From positions 680,770 through 744,769 of the forward strand of contig JXTB01000148.1 of assembly GCA_002914805.1 (NCBI GenBank): DNA of 64,000 bases. The letters are read 5' to 3'. The notes under the pieces were generated by a model, which had not been told where the DNA came from, did not search any database, and saw only the letters and a list, made by a program, of their open reading frames with translations. The position numbers and the translations under genes were made by a program. The DNA comes from Parasponia andersonii (Eukaryota; Streptophyta; Magnoliopsida; Rosales; Cannabaceae). Shown here in pieces: positions 12,440-23,639 of this stretch (the first letter of the stretch is position 1; the number at the start of each line of letters is the position of its first letter).

Positions 12440-14180
12440 TGCTGGAAATTTCGAAAAATAAATTTTAAAAAATAATTTTGCCGAAAATAATTTTTGCAGT
12501 TTTGTAAGCAATTCAAGAACACAGTGGAATATGTATTTTAAAATTTTTCTTGAAACTTTACAAAACAAAATATAGGATCGCTGATCTAACATAAAGCAAT
12601 TCATGGATTTTAGATTAGATAAAACCTAGAAGTGTTTCACAACCATTGAGCCTTTATATTCGTTCTATGGACCCGTTGAATGATCCGGTGTGTGGGCACC
12701 TTCTTGATTCCCAATGATAGATGAGCGGATGATCCGAAAGACACTCTTCCTTCTCCTTGATTGCACATCTACGACTATGGGTATCTCTCCCTCGACGGCT
12801 ATGAATGAGCTCAGGATTGCTCCTATGGTAGCTCGGTTCTCTCACACTCTCTCTTTTTTCTATAGTCACTATGACTGAAAGTGGTGTGTGGAACTGTACA
12901 GAAGCTTAGGGGAACTTTTCTCTTAAGTATTAGAGTGATGTAAACCCTAATGGGCTTATTGGACTCAACTGATCATTCAATTAGTATTAGACTATGTGTG
13001 AGCTAGACAGGGGACCTTGTGGATCCAAATAGTCTAAGCTCCAATGGGCTAACTACTCTCAGTCAAAATTAACTCTTAATTATGACTAGACTTTATCCAT
13101 TAATATTGAGACACTCCACTATAAGCCCAATATTGCACTTTTAGACTAAATGTCATATAATTTATGTGAAGTTAATTAATACTTTAATTAACTTGATCCA
13201 TTTAGAATATACTATACTTGTAGATATACCCCCGATGCAATATCGTACTAGTGAGGTGAAATTACTGTATTATCCCTCTAATTTATATTTACCTCTGAGT
13301 TTTCATTTTTCATCTAATGGATAATAATTGGCTACAGTATTTGTAATTGTCCGTACAAACGTAGTCAAATTCACAAAGTGAATACCTGGCTCCTAGATTT
13401 GTATATCCAAATCTTTAAAAAACTTAAAGTGACATTATATGCATCGTGTCCAAATCATGAAAGGCGTTCTCGTTAATTCACAAATCTTATCTTTTAAGAT
13501 ACTGGAGTTCAAACCATGTAATCAGAACTAGTCTTTTAGTAAGTAAAAAAAATAAAACTCATGAAAGGCATTCTCGTTAATTCACAAATCTTATCTTTTA
13601 AGATACTAGAGTTCAAACCATGTAATTAGAACTAGTCCTTTAGTAAGTCAAAAAAATAAAACATATGAAAGCAAGTCTGAAATCACTAGGATTAAGGTAA
13701 TCTTGAAATAGTACTAGATTAGTGAAAGACAGAATATTGAGTTATAGCACTTAACCTCAAATTCTATTTTTACTTGGTCCAGTTCAATACACTTATAACG
13801 CACTAGTATTTCTATATGAAGTCAGACACTTCAATGATTAGAGACTTCATCAATCCCATTGAAATAGATAACATTATATTCAATGGCAAAATAAAGTATT
13901 CCATCTTTATTTGTAGAATTTGAACTTTTAATTTAGACATAATGAAATAAAAAATTTAGTCTCCCATATATAAACACTTCACACGAACAATTCTTTATTA
14001 CTCATTATTAGTCATGAAAACTTTTAGATGTTTGCATAATAGAAAATATTAACATCATATGTATATAACTAAGACATAATATGGAATTCATTGATAGCAA
14101 ATAGATAACCCTTAAATCTAATAAATATTTTTTGTAAAATATCAAACAAAGAAACTGCTTTTTAGGGCATATTCCTAACA
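12440..14180 (-). repeat. 5' LTR of the copia element
   Basis: On the minus strand it starts TGTTAGGAATATGCCC at 14180 and ends CCAGCA at 12440, next to the primer-binding site. It pairs with 1790-3399. It contains a private duplication of about 104 bp. Confidence 0.88.
13456..13663. repeat. 104-bp tandem duplication inside the 5' LTR
   Basis: CATGAAAGGCRTTCTCGTTA and the following bases occur at 13456 and 13560 with few differences. The 3' LTR has a single copy (about 2770), so the duplication arose after insertion or during the last reverse transcription. Confidence 0.85.
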
Positions 14181-14185
14181 GATAT

Positions 14186-15863
14186 TAATCAAATCTACAA
14201 CCAAAGTTTTGATAGGCTAAAAAGATCACTATAATAAGAGTTAAGGAAAATTAAATCTTATTCCGTATAAGTTAAAGGTATAAATTAGTCATAGAATATA
14301 ACACAACATTGTTTTTCAAATGTGAAGTTTTATGTTTAATCAAGACTGAGTCTTAATTATCTTAAACCTACTAAGAAATTGGAAAGTTAAAAAAAAAATG
14401 TATAAGTCCATTTTAAATTACTCTGACAATTAAAGTATGCATATGTCAAGGCAAAACTTCAACCTAGCTGTACGTAATTAACAAGTAGATTTAGGGTAAT
14501 CGCATTATGAGGTAAGTAGAATCTCACCTACGACATATATATTTTTGAAAATATTTCATGTTTGTAGCATGATATGTTTGAGATTATTTCATATGATAAC
14601 TTGCCTTTATCTTTATTATTATGTGGCCTATGTATAATATAAAAAATGCTTATAAAGATACATTTCTTATACTATTAAAATAATGTATGTTTACTTTACA
14701 ATGTTATTTTGTTAAAATACTCTAAGTATACTTTAACAAAGGAAATGCAATAATAGTAGAATATAAAATTTGGGTTTATTGTTGAAGCATATCTACTCAT
14801 GTTAAGAGAAGACTAAATAAGATAAGAATTTAAAGGTATTATATCAACCTTCACTAAATGAGGATATTCGAGGGAAGATAAGACCAATCTCTCTTAGGCA
14901 AAGATTCCTAAGGAAAAGTATCTTAAGTTTATGACCGTAGGTGTTTTTAATTGGGTCGCTCCCCTGGTTCCCAATTCGGTAGTACGTACTTGGTACGTAC
15001 ACCGGCGCTCATAAAAAAGATAAAAGATTTTGCAATAAATAATGATATAACATCTTATAATAAAGTATAAAGTAACAATTTCATAAAACAATATAATCGA
15101 ACTTTCATAAAAGATTGCTTGTTTATGAATAAAATACTTTGTGAGAATTATATTATACTTACGAAGCAAGAGCTCACAATGTATGAGTATCCATGCTATA
15201 GGTACCAAATGAAAGAGACCTTTGATTTGATTAATGAGTTAGTTGGAATAGAGACAAGGATGAATGCAAGGCATGGGCAATAGAATATCGTCATTAATTA
15301 TTTCTGCATATATTCTTATTATGAGACAAATGATTTAATTATGTAAGCTTGATGTTGTTTGAAAATATATTTATAACTCGACATTTTATTTCACAATGCA
15401 TGGTTTTATTAAGTTGAACTTAAATATATATTTTGATTGAATGGAGTTTAAATGTACATTTTTCAATATAAAAGGATCTAAAAGTAAAAATATTTTGATT
15501 TGAATAAATGCAAAACTCGAAAAGACCTAAACTATCTAAGGAGAACTTGGGACTCAAGTAGTCCGTATATGACCCCTCCTCACCTGGGATCTCTTTATAG
15601 TTGCACATTATTTAAATCACCCCAAGTAAAAAGTTTACAAATAAATTTAAACAAAGGTTGCTTAACCATCCTATAGTATTTTACTTGTTTTAAAAATTAA
15701 CAAATTAAGTAAATAGTTAGCTATAAATATTAATCTTTTAAAAAGAAATAAAAATATATTTTGAAAAAAAAAATTCATGAATTTTCAACATCTAAGTTTA
15801 TCTTTTTAAATAAATAAGCTAAGAATGTGAGTAGTTAACGGTCCAAAAAATCTAGTCGTTACA
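14186..15863 (+). repeat. 3' part of the 5' LTR of the gypsy element
   Basis: Non-coding DNA that ends in ...GTTACA two bases before a primer-binding site. The copia element interrupts it at 14185, so the LTR start lies to the left of 1785 or outside the window. The 3' LTR (from 22707) is too diverged or truncated to align by eye. Confidence 0.6.
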
Positions 15864-15865
15864 GT

Positions 15866-15880
15866 TGGTATCATAGCAGG
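15866..15880 (+). other. Primer-binding site of the gypsy element
   Basis: TGGTATCATAGCAGG follows the LTR end by two bases and resembles the initiator-tRNA-Met site TGGTATCAGAGC. Confidence 0.75.
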
Positions 15881-16049
15881 TATCTTATCATCCTACCTCG
15901 CAATCCTTTGCAATGTTTCAGACAACTCAAGTAAGTAGAAATTTTTACTTAGCATGTTATTTAACCTTAAGTACATATTATGTAGTAGTAATGGAATCCT
16001 GATAATTAACATCCTGATTGACTAAGAGATTGCCCAATTTAAACTTTTT

Positions 16050-16760
16050 AGAGCCGTAGCAGTGGCTACCTTTAGAGTAGGATGACCATTATACTATCTT
16101 GGAGAATCTACACCCAAAGCATTAGGGAATTGGCTTCAAGAAATGGAACAACTGTTACAAGTATGTTGTATCTAAGAGTATGAATGGACCACTCTCATAA
16201 TTATGCAACTGTAAAACAATATGAGTTGGAAAATGTTCTGTAGATTAATCACAGTATTTTTTTCACAAATAGAATACCACAACAATCCAATAGAGATATA
16301 GACAACAAATATCCAATTATAAGAATAGGCTTTTAACTTTGTGAGAGACAAATAGAAATCTCGGTCAGACGAATCTATGGAAGAATATAACATCTATTTT
16401 ACGGAGGAAGTAGTTTGCTTATTCCCTCGCAGATGGCCTAAAGTATTCTACTTCTGACCTATTAGAATGGAATTCCAAGTCATGTCTGAAGACGCATGCA
16501 AAGCCTCCTTGTTGATATAAATCTTGAATGCATTAGTTTAGAGGCAATTCATATGGAAGAGAAATATCAAAGGGAAATGAAACAGAGTATGGCCAAAGGA
16601 TTATCTCATATGAACACCATGAAAATAATCTAAAGGAAGAACAAAGGAGGGTACAATCGCGAAAAGATGTGGAGAGAACTGTGCCCACTGGGCAAAGATA
16701 TGCCAATAACGATGAGGAAGATCTAGAAGAGGATCTAGAGGAAAACCCTACCCTCAAATA
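16050..16760 (+). pseudogene. Gag-like remnant upstream of the main gag
   Basis: A plus-strand reading gives FRAVAVATFRVG and then STPKALGNWLQEMEQLLQ. This has the shape of the conserved gag opening of plant gypsy elements (Pro-rich entry, then WL-x-E-ME). Stops follow. A second, better gag starts at 16957, so this is either the remains of an extra gag module or part of another element. Weak call. Confidence 0.35.
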
Positions 16761-16956
16761 ATAATATGAGAGATTAAGCAGATAGTAGACTAGAAAAAGT
16801 TTGTATGATCTTACCTTGTATTTTAGTTAATAAAATAAGACAATTATAAAACAATGTATATGTTATTACTAAATTTATCCATTTTTGCATAAACAAAGTT
16901 GAGATAACTAATAATAAATTATACCCTAAATTAATTAGAATCGACTAAAAACAAAT

Positions 16957-18105
16957 ATGGCAAGAGGGAGGGGAAGACCACGAGTCAACCTAGTAAATGC
17001 ACCAAAAACACCTAACTTAAGTAATCTCATAGCTAACTCACAACAACGACTCCAAGCTCAAGAAAAGGAGATGAGAAATCTTTGTGAGCAATTAAGGCAG
17101 TAATGCAAAGAGAATGTCAAACCTCAAGTGGATGATGAAGAACTCCTACCTCAAGAGGAAGATCCAGTACTATAACCAGAACCTATTATACCCGATCGAC
17201 ATGTGGAATGCCAAGAACCACTTTATGAATGCTTTAGAAAGATGCATCCTTCTAAGTTTGAAGGATCGACGAATCTTTTGGTGGCAGAAGAATGGTTGTC
17301 ATTGATCCAAACTATCCTAGACTATGAATCTTAATGACCAGAAAAATGTATTATGTGTGTCCTATATTTTGAAGAAGGATGCACGATACTGATGGGAGAC
17401 AGTCAAAATGAGAAGAATTGTCAAAGAAATGTCCTGGAATAACTTCATCCATGAATTTATCCAAAAATACTATAATCGTATGGTGATTCAGGCCAAGCAA
17501 ATGAATTCATTAATATCAAACAAGGAAATATGATAGTCATTGAGGCAGTGCGAAAGTTCAACCAGCTTGCACGACTGTGTCCTATTTGGTACCCACTGAA
17601 GAGGAACAAGTAAAGAGCATGCTAGAAATATTTCACCCTAAATTAACAGTTATCATCGACAGTGACACAACCCACCAACTACAGTTATAGAATGTATAGG
17701 AAGGGCATTCATAGCGAAATATCATTTTGCCCTAGCCAAGGAAGAAGGACAAAGATATTTTGAAGCAAAGAAGAACCAGTGTAGACAAGCTAAATCAAAT
17801 CAAGAAAATAACTAAGAGGATATGGAACCCAATCTAGCTAGAATAAGAACCAAAACAATAATAACAACAACAACAACAACGATAACAACTATAGTTGAAA
17901 GAAAAGAAAGAATAACTTTAGTGGCCAAAGAAACCAAAAATGAGAGCCTTAATAGCAAAAAAAGGTCAAGGTAGATTTTCTACCGTGTCCTAAGTGTGGG
18001 AGGAAATACCATAGAGAATGTCATTTTGGCTCAAACACTTGCTACCTATGTGACAAGGAGGGTCATTATGCCAAAAATTGCTACAAAAAACTGAACTAGA
18101 CTAAC
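16957..18105 (+). pseudogene. Gypsy gag polyprotein, broken
   Basis: It starts at an ATG giving MARGRGRPRVNLVNAPKTP, a basic N-terminus usual for chromovirus gag. The core follows as PSKFEGSTNLLVAEEWLSLI, then a frameshifted RRMHDTDGRQSK segment that equals the family's ARYWWETVK block. Several stops and at least two frameshifts interrupt it. It ends with two cysteine motifs, the second a full CCHC zinc knuckle at 18040-18081. In an intact element this is the capsid and nucleocapsid; here it is dead. Confidence 0.75.
18040..18081 (+). other. CCHC zinc knuckle of gag
   Basis: CYLCDKEGHYAKNC fits C-X2-C-X4-H-X4-C exactly. This is the nucleic-acid-binding motif of retroviral-type nucleocapsids. 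It is preceded by a partial CPKCGRKYHREC copy. Confidence 0.85.
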
Positions 18106-18160
18106 CTACCTACCACGTCCAAGCCATAAAGACCTCAAATTCATAATATATAAACGAAGA

Positions 18161-18616
18161 TTGGAAGTACTTCCAAAAACCACTGCCCAAGTTTATGCCT
18201 TTGCTAAGGATGATGCAAATGCGGGAAATCCTAATGTGGTTACAGGTCAGCTATTTGTTGCCACTCAAAATGCATATGTCTTGTTTGATTATGGTGCTAT
18301 ACATTACTTTGTGTTGCATGTGTTTGCCAAAAGAATAGCTCAGAATAGTGATAGAATGACTAGAACTCTAAATGTAGCTCTACCCTCAGGAGAAACTTTG
18401 ACAACGAATTATTGGATAAAACATGTTCCAATAATTATAGCTGCTAGGGAACTATATGCTGACCTAGTCATCCTAGGAATGATTTATTACGATGTTATTC
18501 TAGGAATAGATTTCTTGGAAAAGCATAATGCTAACATTAAATATCAAAGTCAAAAGATAACGTTCAAACCTCTAGGAGAAGAAAAATTTACTTACAATAT
18601 AGATTCTAAGAAGTAA
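18161..18616 (+). pseudogene. Gypsy aspartic protease domain
   Basis: A 151-residue open segment contains the retropepsin-like fold of plant gypsy elements. The active-site block reads LFDYGAIHYFV, where the family has LFDSGATHSFI, so the serine and threonine of the D-S/T-G motif have been lost (DYG). The later block DVILGIDFLEKHNANIKY matches the family's DVILGMDWL-x-KH. It sits between gag and reverse transcriptase as expected. The altered catalytic triad makes it very probably inactive. Confidence 0.85.
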
Positions 18617-18629
18617 CCTCGAGTGATGA

Positions 18630-19105
18630 TCTTAGCAGTGCAACCAAAGAGAATATTGAGTAATGGGTATCTAGGATATCTAGCTAATACTTTAGATAAG
18701 AGTAAAGAAGAAAAGAAAAGGCCAAAGTATATAATCATCATCAAAGAGTACATTGTCGATGATCTGCTAGGACTATCGCTAGAGTAAAAAATTTCTTTCG
18801 AGATCGAATTACTGCTCGGTAATACCCCTTATTTCCAAAGCACCTTATTGGATGGCACCTGCTTAGCTTAAGGAGCTACAAATTCAACTACAAGAGTTAT
18901 TAAACAAGGCTTTCATTAGACTATGTCACTCATCATGGGGCACACCAGTGCTATTTGTGAAGAAGAAAGACAAAACGTTCAAAATGTGCATCGATTATAG
19001 ATAATTGAACAAGGTGACCACAAAGAACAAATATCCTTTGCTGAAGATAGATAACTTGTTCAATCAACTAAAAAGAGTTGCAGTTTTCTCAATGATCGAA
19101 ATATG
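18630..19105 (+). pseudogene. N-terminal part of gypsy reverse transcriptase
   Basis: Readable blocks are KISFEIELLLGNTPY (linker from protease to RT), [30 protein letters not shown] and [19 protein letters not shown], followed by AVFSMIE. These are the fingers region of plant gypsy RT in the right order. Stops and frameshifts are present. The match ends abruptly near 19105, where the family continues with LRSGYHQ. The catalytic YxDD palm is missing because foreign sequence begins here. Confidence 0.82.
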
Positions 19106-20384
19106 ATTGTTGGACTATTTTTAATACACAAACCACAATTATACAGGTTGTTACAAATAATATAGAAGTAAGAGAGTATCGATCCCGTGAAGAGTACTTG
19201 ATTCATAATTGGTAGCTACTAACTAAAACTAGTTTCTAATTTATCCAAATAATAATAATTGATAGTTTTGAGCAAGAATTAAAAAGTAAATAAGAAAGTA
19301 AAATTCAAAAATAGAAATTGAGTTAAGCAACCAAAGATTGTTCTCAAAGCAATAATAAGGAACCTAGGGATGCAATCTACCATGTACCTCCTCCAACTAT
19401 TAGTTTTTCTCATGATACAATTATCCATTTAGAGTTGACAACTGAGAATCCTAATGTATTCACAAACTCTTTTCCGAGACATAAGTGAAAATATTTAGAC
19501 AAGATAATATGTTACTCCTAAGATAAATTGACTAGATTCATTAAGTTTGATAATTCTCACACAAAGTTGCACAAGTAACATAGGTATATTCCTATCCTAT
19601 ACAAACTCACCCTATACTAGGCAATCTTATGATGTTCTATCTATGTCCAAACCTAAATTTCCAATCTCAAGCTTATATAGGTTTCACAATAACAATGTAT
19701 CTAGTGGCCAAGTAAATAGATGCATTAAGCTCAAGATAAAAAATCAACTCAACAATAGATATCAAGAATAATTGAGAAAAACCAAATAGTTGGATTATAT
19801 TAGACATTCAATTGCCTCCCTAAAAATGGAGCTTAGCACACGTTCATACAAAATGAATTAAAACAAATATCATAAGGACGATATATATTCATTTGCAGAA
19901 AATAAAAGATGAAAACAAGAACAAGAGGAAAGAAAAAACTCTTTTGAAACTTTCCAAACTGATTTCTCCTTCTTGAATCATCTCTTTGGTGCTGTTTTCT
20001 CCCTTAGAATGGCTTAGAACTCTTGTCTACTAGGGTTTTCGTTCCCCTTTTTGTTCACCTTCTTTCAGATAAGAGAAAGAGGATTTAAATAGGGAAAGCT
20101 TACGAGTAAAATCCAAGTTTCTTGCAACTTTTTAGCGTTACAGCGCCAATGCTAGTAGAAGAATGGAGCATTTGGCGCTACAACGCCATAAGATCGAGCC
20201 TGCGGTGCTAAAAATTGGTGCCACGGTGCTATAAATATGGCGCTGTAGTGCCAATTTGTGGCACTGCGGCGCCAATTTGTAGCGCCGCATCACCATACAC
20301 ATGGGGTTACAGCCTCATGAAAATGGCACTATAGCCCCATGATTTTGGGACTGCGATGCCAAATTTCTAAGGCTACAGCCCAAA
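19106..20384. mobile_element. Foreign insertion inside the gypsy RT
   Basis: About 1.28 kb of non-coding DNA separates the two parts of RT. The gypsy frame resumes at 20385 ([16 protein letters not shown]), but roughly 55-65 residues of RT are missing, so DNA was deleted as well as inserted. The left part contains the phrase GTATCGATCCCGTGAAGAG; the right part contains an array of short palindromes. I see no LTR or terminal inverted repeat and no clear target-site duplication. The nature of the element is unknown. Confidence 0.6.
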
Positions 20385-20385
20385 G
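20131..20385. repeat. Array of about 11 short palindromes spaced about 22 bp
   Basis: Imperfect palindromes related to TGGCGCTRYAGCGCCA start near 20131, 20172, 20195, 20214, 20237, 20257, 20278, 20301, 20323, 20345 and 20369. The better examples are TGGCGCTGTAGTGCCA and TGGCACTGCGGCGCCA. The array is GC-rich in an AT-rich setting and ends exactly where the gypsy RT resumes. Confidence 0.75.
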
Positions 20386-22660
20386 ATTCAGGAGCATATG
20401 GAACATTTGAGGACTGTTTTGAGAATTCTCAAAGAAAAACAGTTGTATGCGAAGTTCAAGAATTATGATTTTTGGTTAGAGAAAGTTATCTTCCTTGGTC
20501 ATGTGGTTTCTGAAAATGGTATTTTTATGGATCCAATAAAAATTTGAAGCTGCGAGTAGTTGGCTAAGACTTATAAATATTTCAGTGATTCATAGCTTCA
20601 TAGGATTGATTGGTTATTAATTGTTGAAACTTGAAGCTAGCTTCTCCATTGACTCATTTAACAAGGAAGAATGTGAAGTTTCAATAGAACGATAATTGTC
20701 AAAAAAAGATTTGAGGAATTAAAGCATTGTTTAGTAACAATCCTTATACTTTCAATATCATCTGAATTAGGAGGATTTGTTGTTTATATTGATGCCTCGA
20801 AGAATAGTATAGGATGTGTTCTGATGTAAAATAGAAAAGTCATTACTTATGCCTCTAGGCAATTGAAGGAATAAGAAAAGAAGTATCTAACTCATAATTT
20901 AGAGCTAACAGCAGTTGTCTTTGCATTGAAAATTTGGAGACACTATCTTTATGGGGAGAAATATAAGATCTACACAGATCATAAGAGTTTCAAATATTTC
21001 TTTACCCAAAAAGAACTGAATATGAGACAAAGAAAATGGTTTAAACTGGTGAAAGATTATGACTGTGAGATTAACTATCATCTAGGAAAAGCTAGAATGG
21101 TTACTAATATTCTAATTAGGAAATCACTGGTTACTATGATTGTTAAGTATGTTCATATAAAATATCTGTTAATGGATTTACATAAGTTAGACTTAGAAAT
21201 TGCGTTTACAGGTTTAACAGGTATCTCTTACTTTTCAACTAATGATTTTAGAGAGTATCAAACAATGCCAGAATACGGATCACTATTTAATGAATTTAAA
21301 AAGTGAGATACAATCTGGAAGGGATGTAGCCTTCCAGATTTCCAAGGATAGTGTAATTAGATATAGAAATAGATTATGTGTGCCTGATAGAATTATTAGA
21401 AAGGATATATTGACAAAAGCTCATACCACTCCTTACTCTGTGCATCCTGGTACTATAAAGATGTATAGAGACTTAAAGATGTATTACTGATAGCATGGTA
21501 TAAAGAAAGATGTGATTAAGTTTATAGAGTAGTGTCTCATATGCCAATAAGTCAAAGCTAAATATTAAAGACCTGCTAGGAGATCAAAACCTTTGGACAT
21601 ACCCCAATGAAAATGGAAAGTGATTCCTCTGGATCTTATTGTTGGATTTCCTAAGACAAATAAGAGATATGATACTATTTGAGTGATTGTGGATAGATAT
21701 ACCAAATCAACTCATTTTCTTCCTGTTAGAATAGCCATTAACTTGGACCCGTTTGCTCAGTTATATGTCTAGAAGATTATGAGACTACATGATGTTTCAA
21801 AAGTTATCACTTCTGACCGAGATTCTAGATTTACTTCAAAATTTTGGAGGAGTGTTCAAGAGACAATGGGTACAAAAATTTGCATTTAGTACAGCTTTTT
21901 ACCCTCAAACTAATGGGAAATTAGAAAAAACTATACAAACTCTTGAAGACATATTCAGAGCTTGTGTAATAGATTTCTATAGATTTTGGAGCAAATACTT
22001 GCCACTTATAGAATTTGCTTACAATAACAGTTACCAAGTTTCTATTGAAATGCCCCTATATAAAGCATTATATGGAAGAAAATGCAGATCTCTTATTCAT
22101 TGGAATGAGACAAGGGAGAGAAAATTTCTTGGTCCAGAATTAATAAGAGAGACAATTGAGGCACTAGAAAAGATTCAAAAAAGGATATATACTGCTCAAA
22201 GTAGACAGAAACATTATTCAGATCCTCAAAGAAGAAAACTAGAATTTAACATTAGAGATAAAGTATTCCTGAAGATTGCTCCCATAAAAAGAATAATGAG
22301 GTTTGGGAAGAAAGGAAAACTAAATCCTAGATATGTAGGTCTTTTGAGATACTTGACAAAGTTGGAGATGTTGCCTATAGACTCGCTTTGCCACCTTTAT
22401 TGGCGAACATACACAATATATTTCATGTCTCTATGTTAAAGAGATATAATACAAATCTTTCACATGTTTTGAATTATGAAAAATTAGAACTAAGTCAAGA
22501 TATGGGTATGAGGAACATCCAGTGAAGATCTTGGATACAAAAGAAAAGGAACTTAGAAATAAAAAAATTTATTTGCTCAAAGTACTATGAAGTACCATGA
22601 AGTAGAAGAGGCCACATAGGAAAAATAAGAAAAGATGAAAACTAAGTATCCATACTAATT
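20385..22660 (+). pseudogene. Gypsy pol: RT end, RNase H, integrase, chromodomain-like tail
   Basis: In order: RT C-terminus ([20 protein letters not shown], 20460-20520); RNase H (VVYIDASKNSIGCVLM, then [20 protein letters not shown], 20770-21120); integrase zinc finger (HTTPYSVHPGTIKMYRDLK, with a later CLICQ); integrase core with RYTKSTHFLPV, ITSDRDSRF and FYPQTNGKLEKTIQTLED (21690-21960); integrase C-terminal part with KLNPRYVGLLRYL; and a last segment HVSMLKRYNTNLSHVLNYE. The end reads EEAT, then NFEDEI, where family chromodomain tails have EEATWE. The longest open stretch is 21789-22439. About a dozen stops or frameshifts are spread along it, so it is inactive. Confidence 0.88.
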
Positions 22661-22691
22661 TAGATAACCGAATTTCGAGGACGAAATTTTA

Positions 22692-22702
22692 CAAGGAGGG
22701 GT
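22692..22702 (+). other. Polypurine tract of the gypsy element
   Basis: AAGGAGGGG lies just before the start of the 3' LTR (TGTGGTGCTC at 22707) and just after the end of pol. Confidence 0.75.
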
Positions 22703-22706
22703 CAAT

Positions 22707-22990
22707 TGTGGTGCTCAATATTCTCTCATGCATACTAAGTCAATAATAAACGTGTTTATATTGTATATTAAGTATCTAGAAGTCATTAATACCACTTTTA
22801 TAGTAATATACTGATTCCTTATGTTATGTGTTTTTACATATATGTTATTATACTAATAATTATCGAAGTATCCCAATGCAGTGTAAATGTTCAATACTTT
22901 CACAGAGAGAGATCTCGGTGTGCTAAAAGAACAAAAAATGTATTAATGAAAGTAATACTATATGTCCTAGTTCCAAACATGAGAAATTTT
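22707..22990 (+). repeat. Start of the 3' LTR of the gypsy element
   Basis: It begins TGTGGTGCTCAATATTC directly after the polypurine tract. The right boundary is not seen; no ...GTTACA end like that of the 5' LTR was found downstream, so the LTR is truncated or replaced. 22990-23640 is T-rich sequence without a gene. Confidence 0.5.
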
Positions 22991-23639
22991 TTTATTTTTC
23001 TCCTTAATTTTTTATCTTTTCTTTTCCTTCCTAATTTTTTTTCCATTCAAATTCTGGGTTCCAAACAGAGCCTTAATATTTTTACTTTTTACTCTTTGAC
23101 TTGTGTTTTATTGTTATTCTCTCTTTTTTCTTTTTTTAAGGTTTTTTTTTCTCTTTTCTTTTGTTTATTTCATATTTTATTTATGATAAAAATAATACTC
23201 TTTTATTTTTGTATCTCGTTTTCTTTTCATTACTTCTTTTAAAGAAGACAATTTTTCCCATTTTTTCCTTTTCTTTTTAATACTTAAAAATATGAGATTT
23301 ATTAAATTTTGAAAAAAGAACATTAGTTATTTCTAACAATTATGAACAATATCGTAGTAAATATTTATATTTTTTTCTCTTGTAATAGTTTTTTTAAGTT
23401 GAGTTCTCCCTTTTTGATTTTGAGTAGGAAGTAGTAGAAATTTTTTTTAAGTAAAAACAGAATAATTTTGTTTTCTCTTTTTTAGCCTTTTCTTTTTAGT
23501 TTTAAAATTTTCCATTGATTAAAAAAGAACACAATTTCCTATTGATGATGATTAAGTATTTATTCTATTTAACACTTAAAAATTAGGGAAGAAAACAAAA
23601 GATAAAATTTTTTGGTTATAAAAATAAAAGAAACTCTAC

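Larger units (their letters stand above)
1790..14180 (-). mobile_element. Complete but decayed Ty1/copia LTR retrotransposon
   Basis: The element is bounded by two related LTRs (1790-3399 and 12440-14180). Each begins TGTTRGGAATAT and ends CCAGCA on the minus strand. The 5-bp direct repeat GATAT flanks it exactly (1785-1789 and 14181-14185), which shows one insertion event of about 12.4 kb. The minus-strand order is 5' LTR, tRNA-Met-type primer-binding site, leader with hairpin repeats, AT-rich gag region, GAG-pre-integrase, reverse transcriptase, RNase H, 3' LTR. The coding part is full of stops and deletions. A solo LTR of another family sits inside. It has no coding capacity left. Confidence 0.88.
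14186..22990 (+). mobile_element. Degenerate Ty3/gypsy (chromovirus-like) retrotransposon
   Basis: The order is LTR end, primer-binding site, gag with zinc knuckle, aspartic protease, reverse transcriptase, RNase H, integrase with HHCC finger and long C-terminal part, polypurine tract, start of the 3' LTR. Protease before RT and integrase last is the Ty3/gypsy order. The CTHV-like tail, with a remnant of a short chromodomain-like segment and the end NFEDEI followed by a purine tract, is typical of plant chromoviruses. All frames carry stops, and a foreign segment replaces the catalytic core of RT. Confidence 0.85.

Noticed and set aside
15866..15880. Possible tRNA-Met gene
   Set aside because: Only the 3' end complement is present, directly after an LTR end. 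It is a primer-binding site.
22826..23242. 138-residue open frame of Phe, Leu and Ser
   Set aside because: It lies in T-rich DNA after the gypsy LTR start, is low complexity and matches no family. Such frames arise by chance in poly-T sequence.
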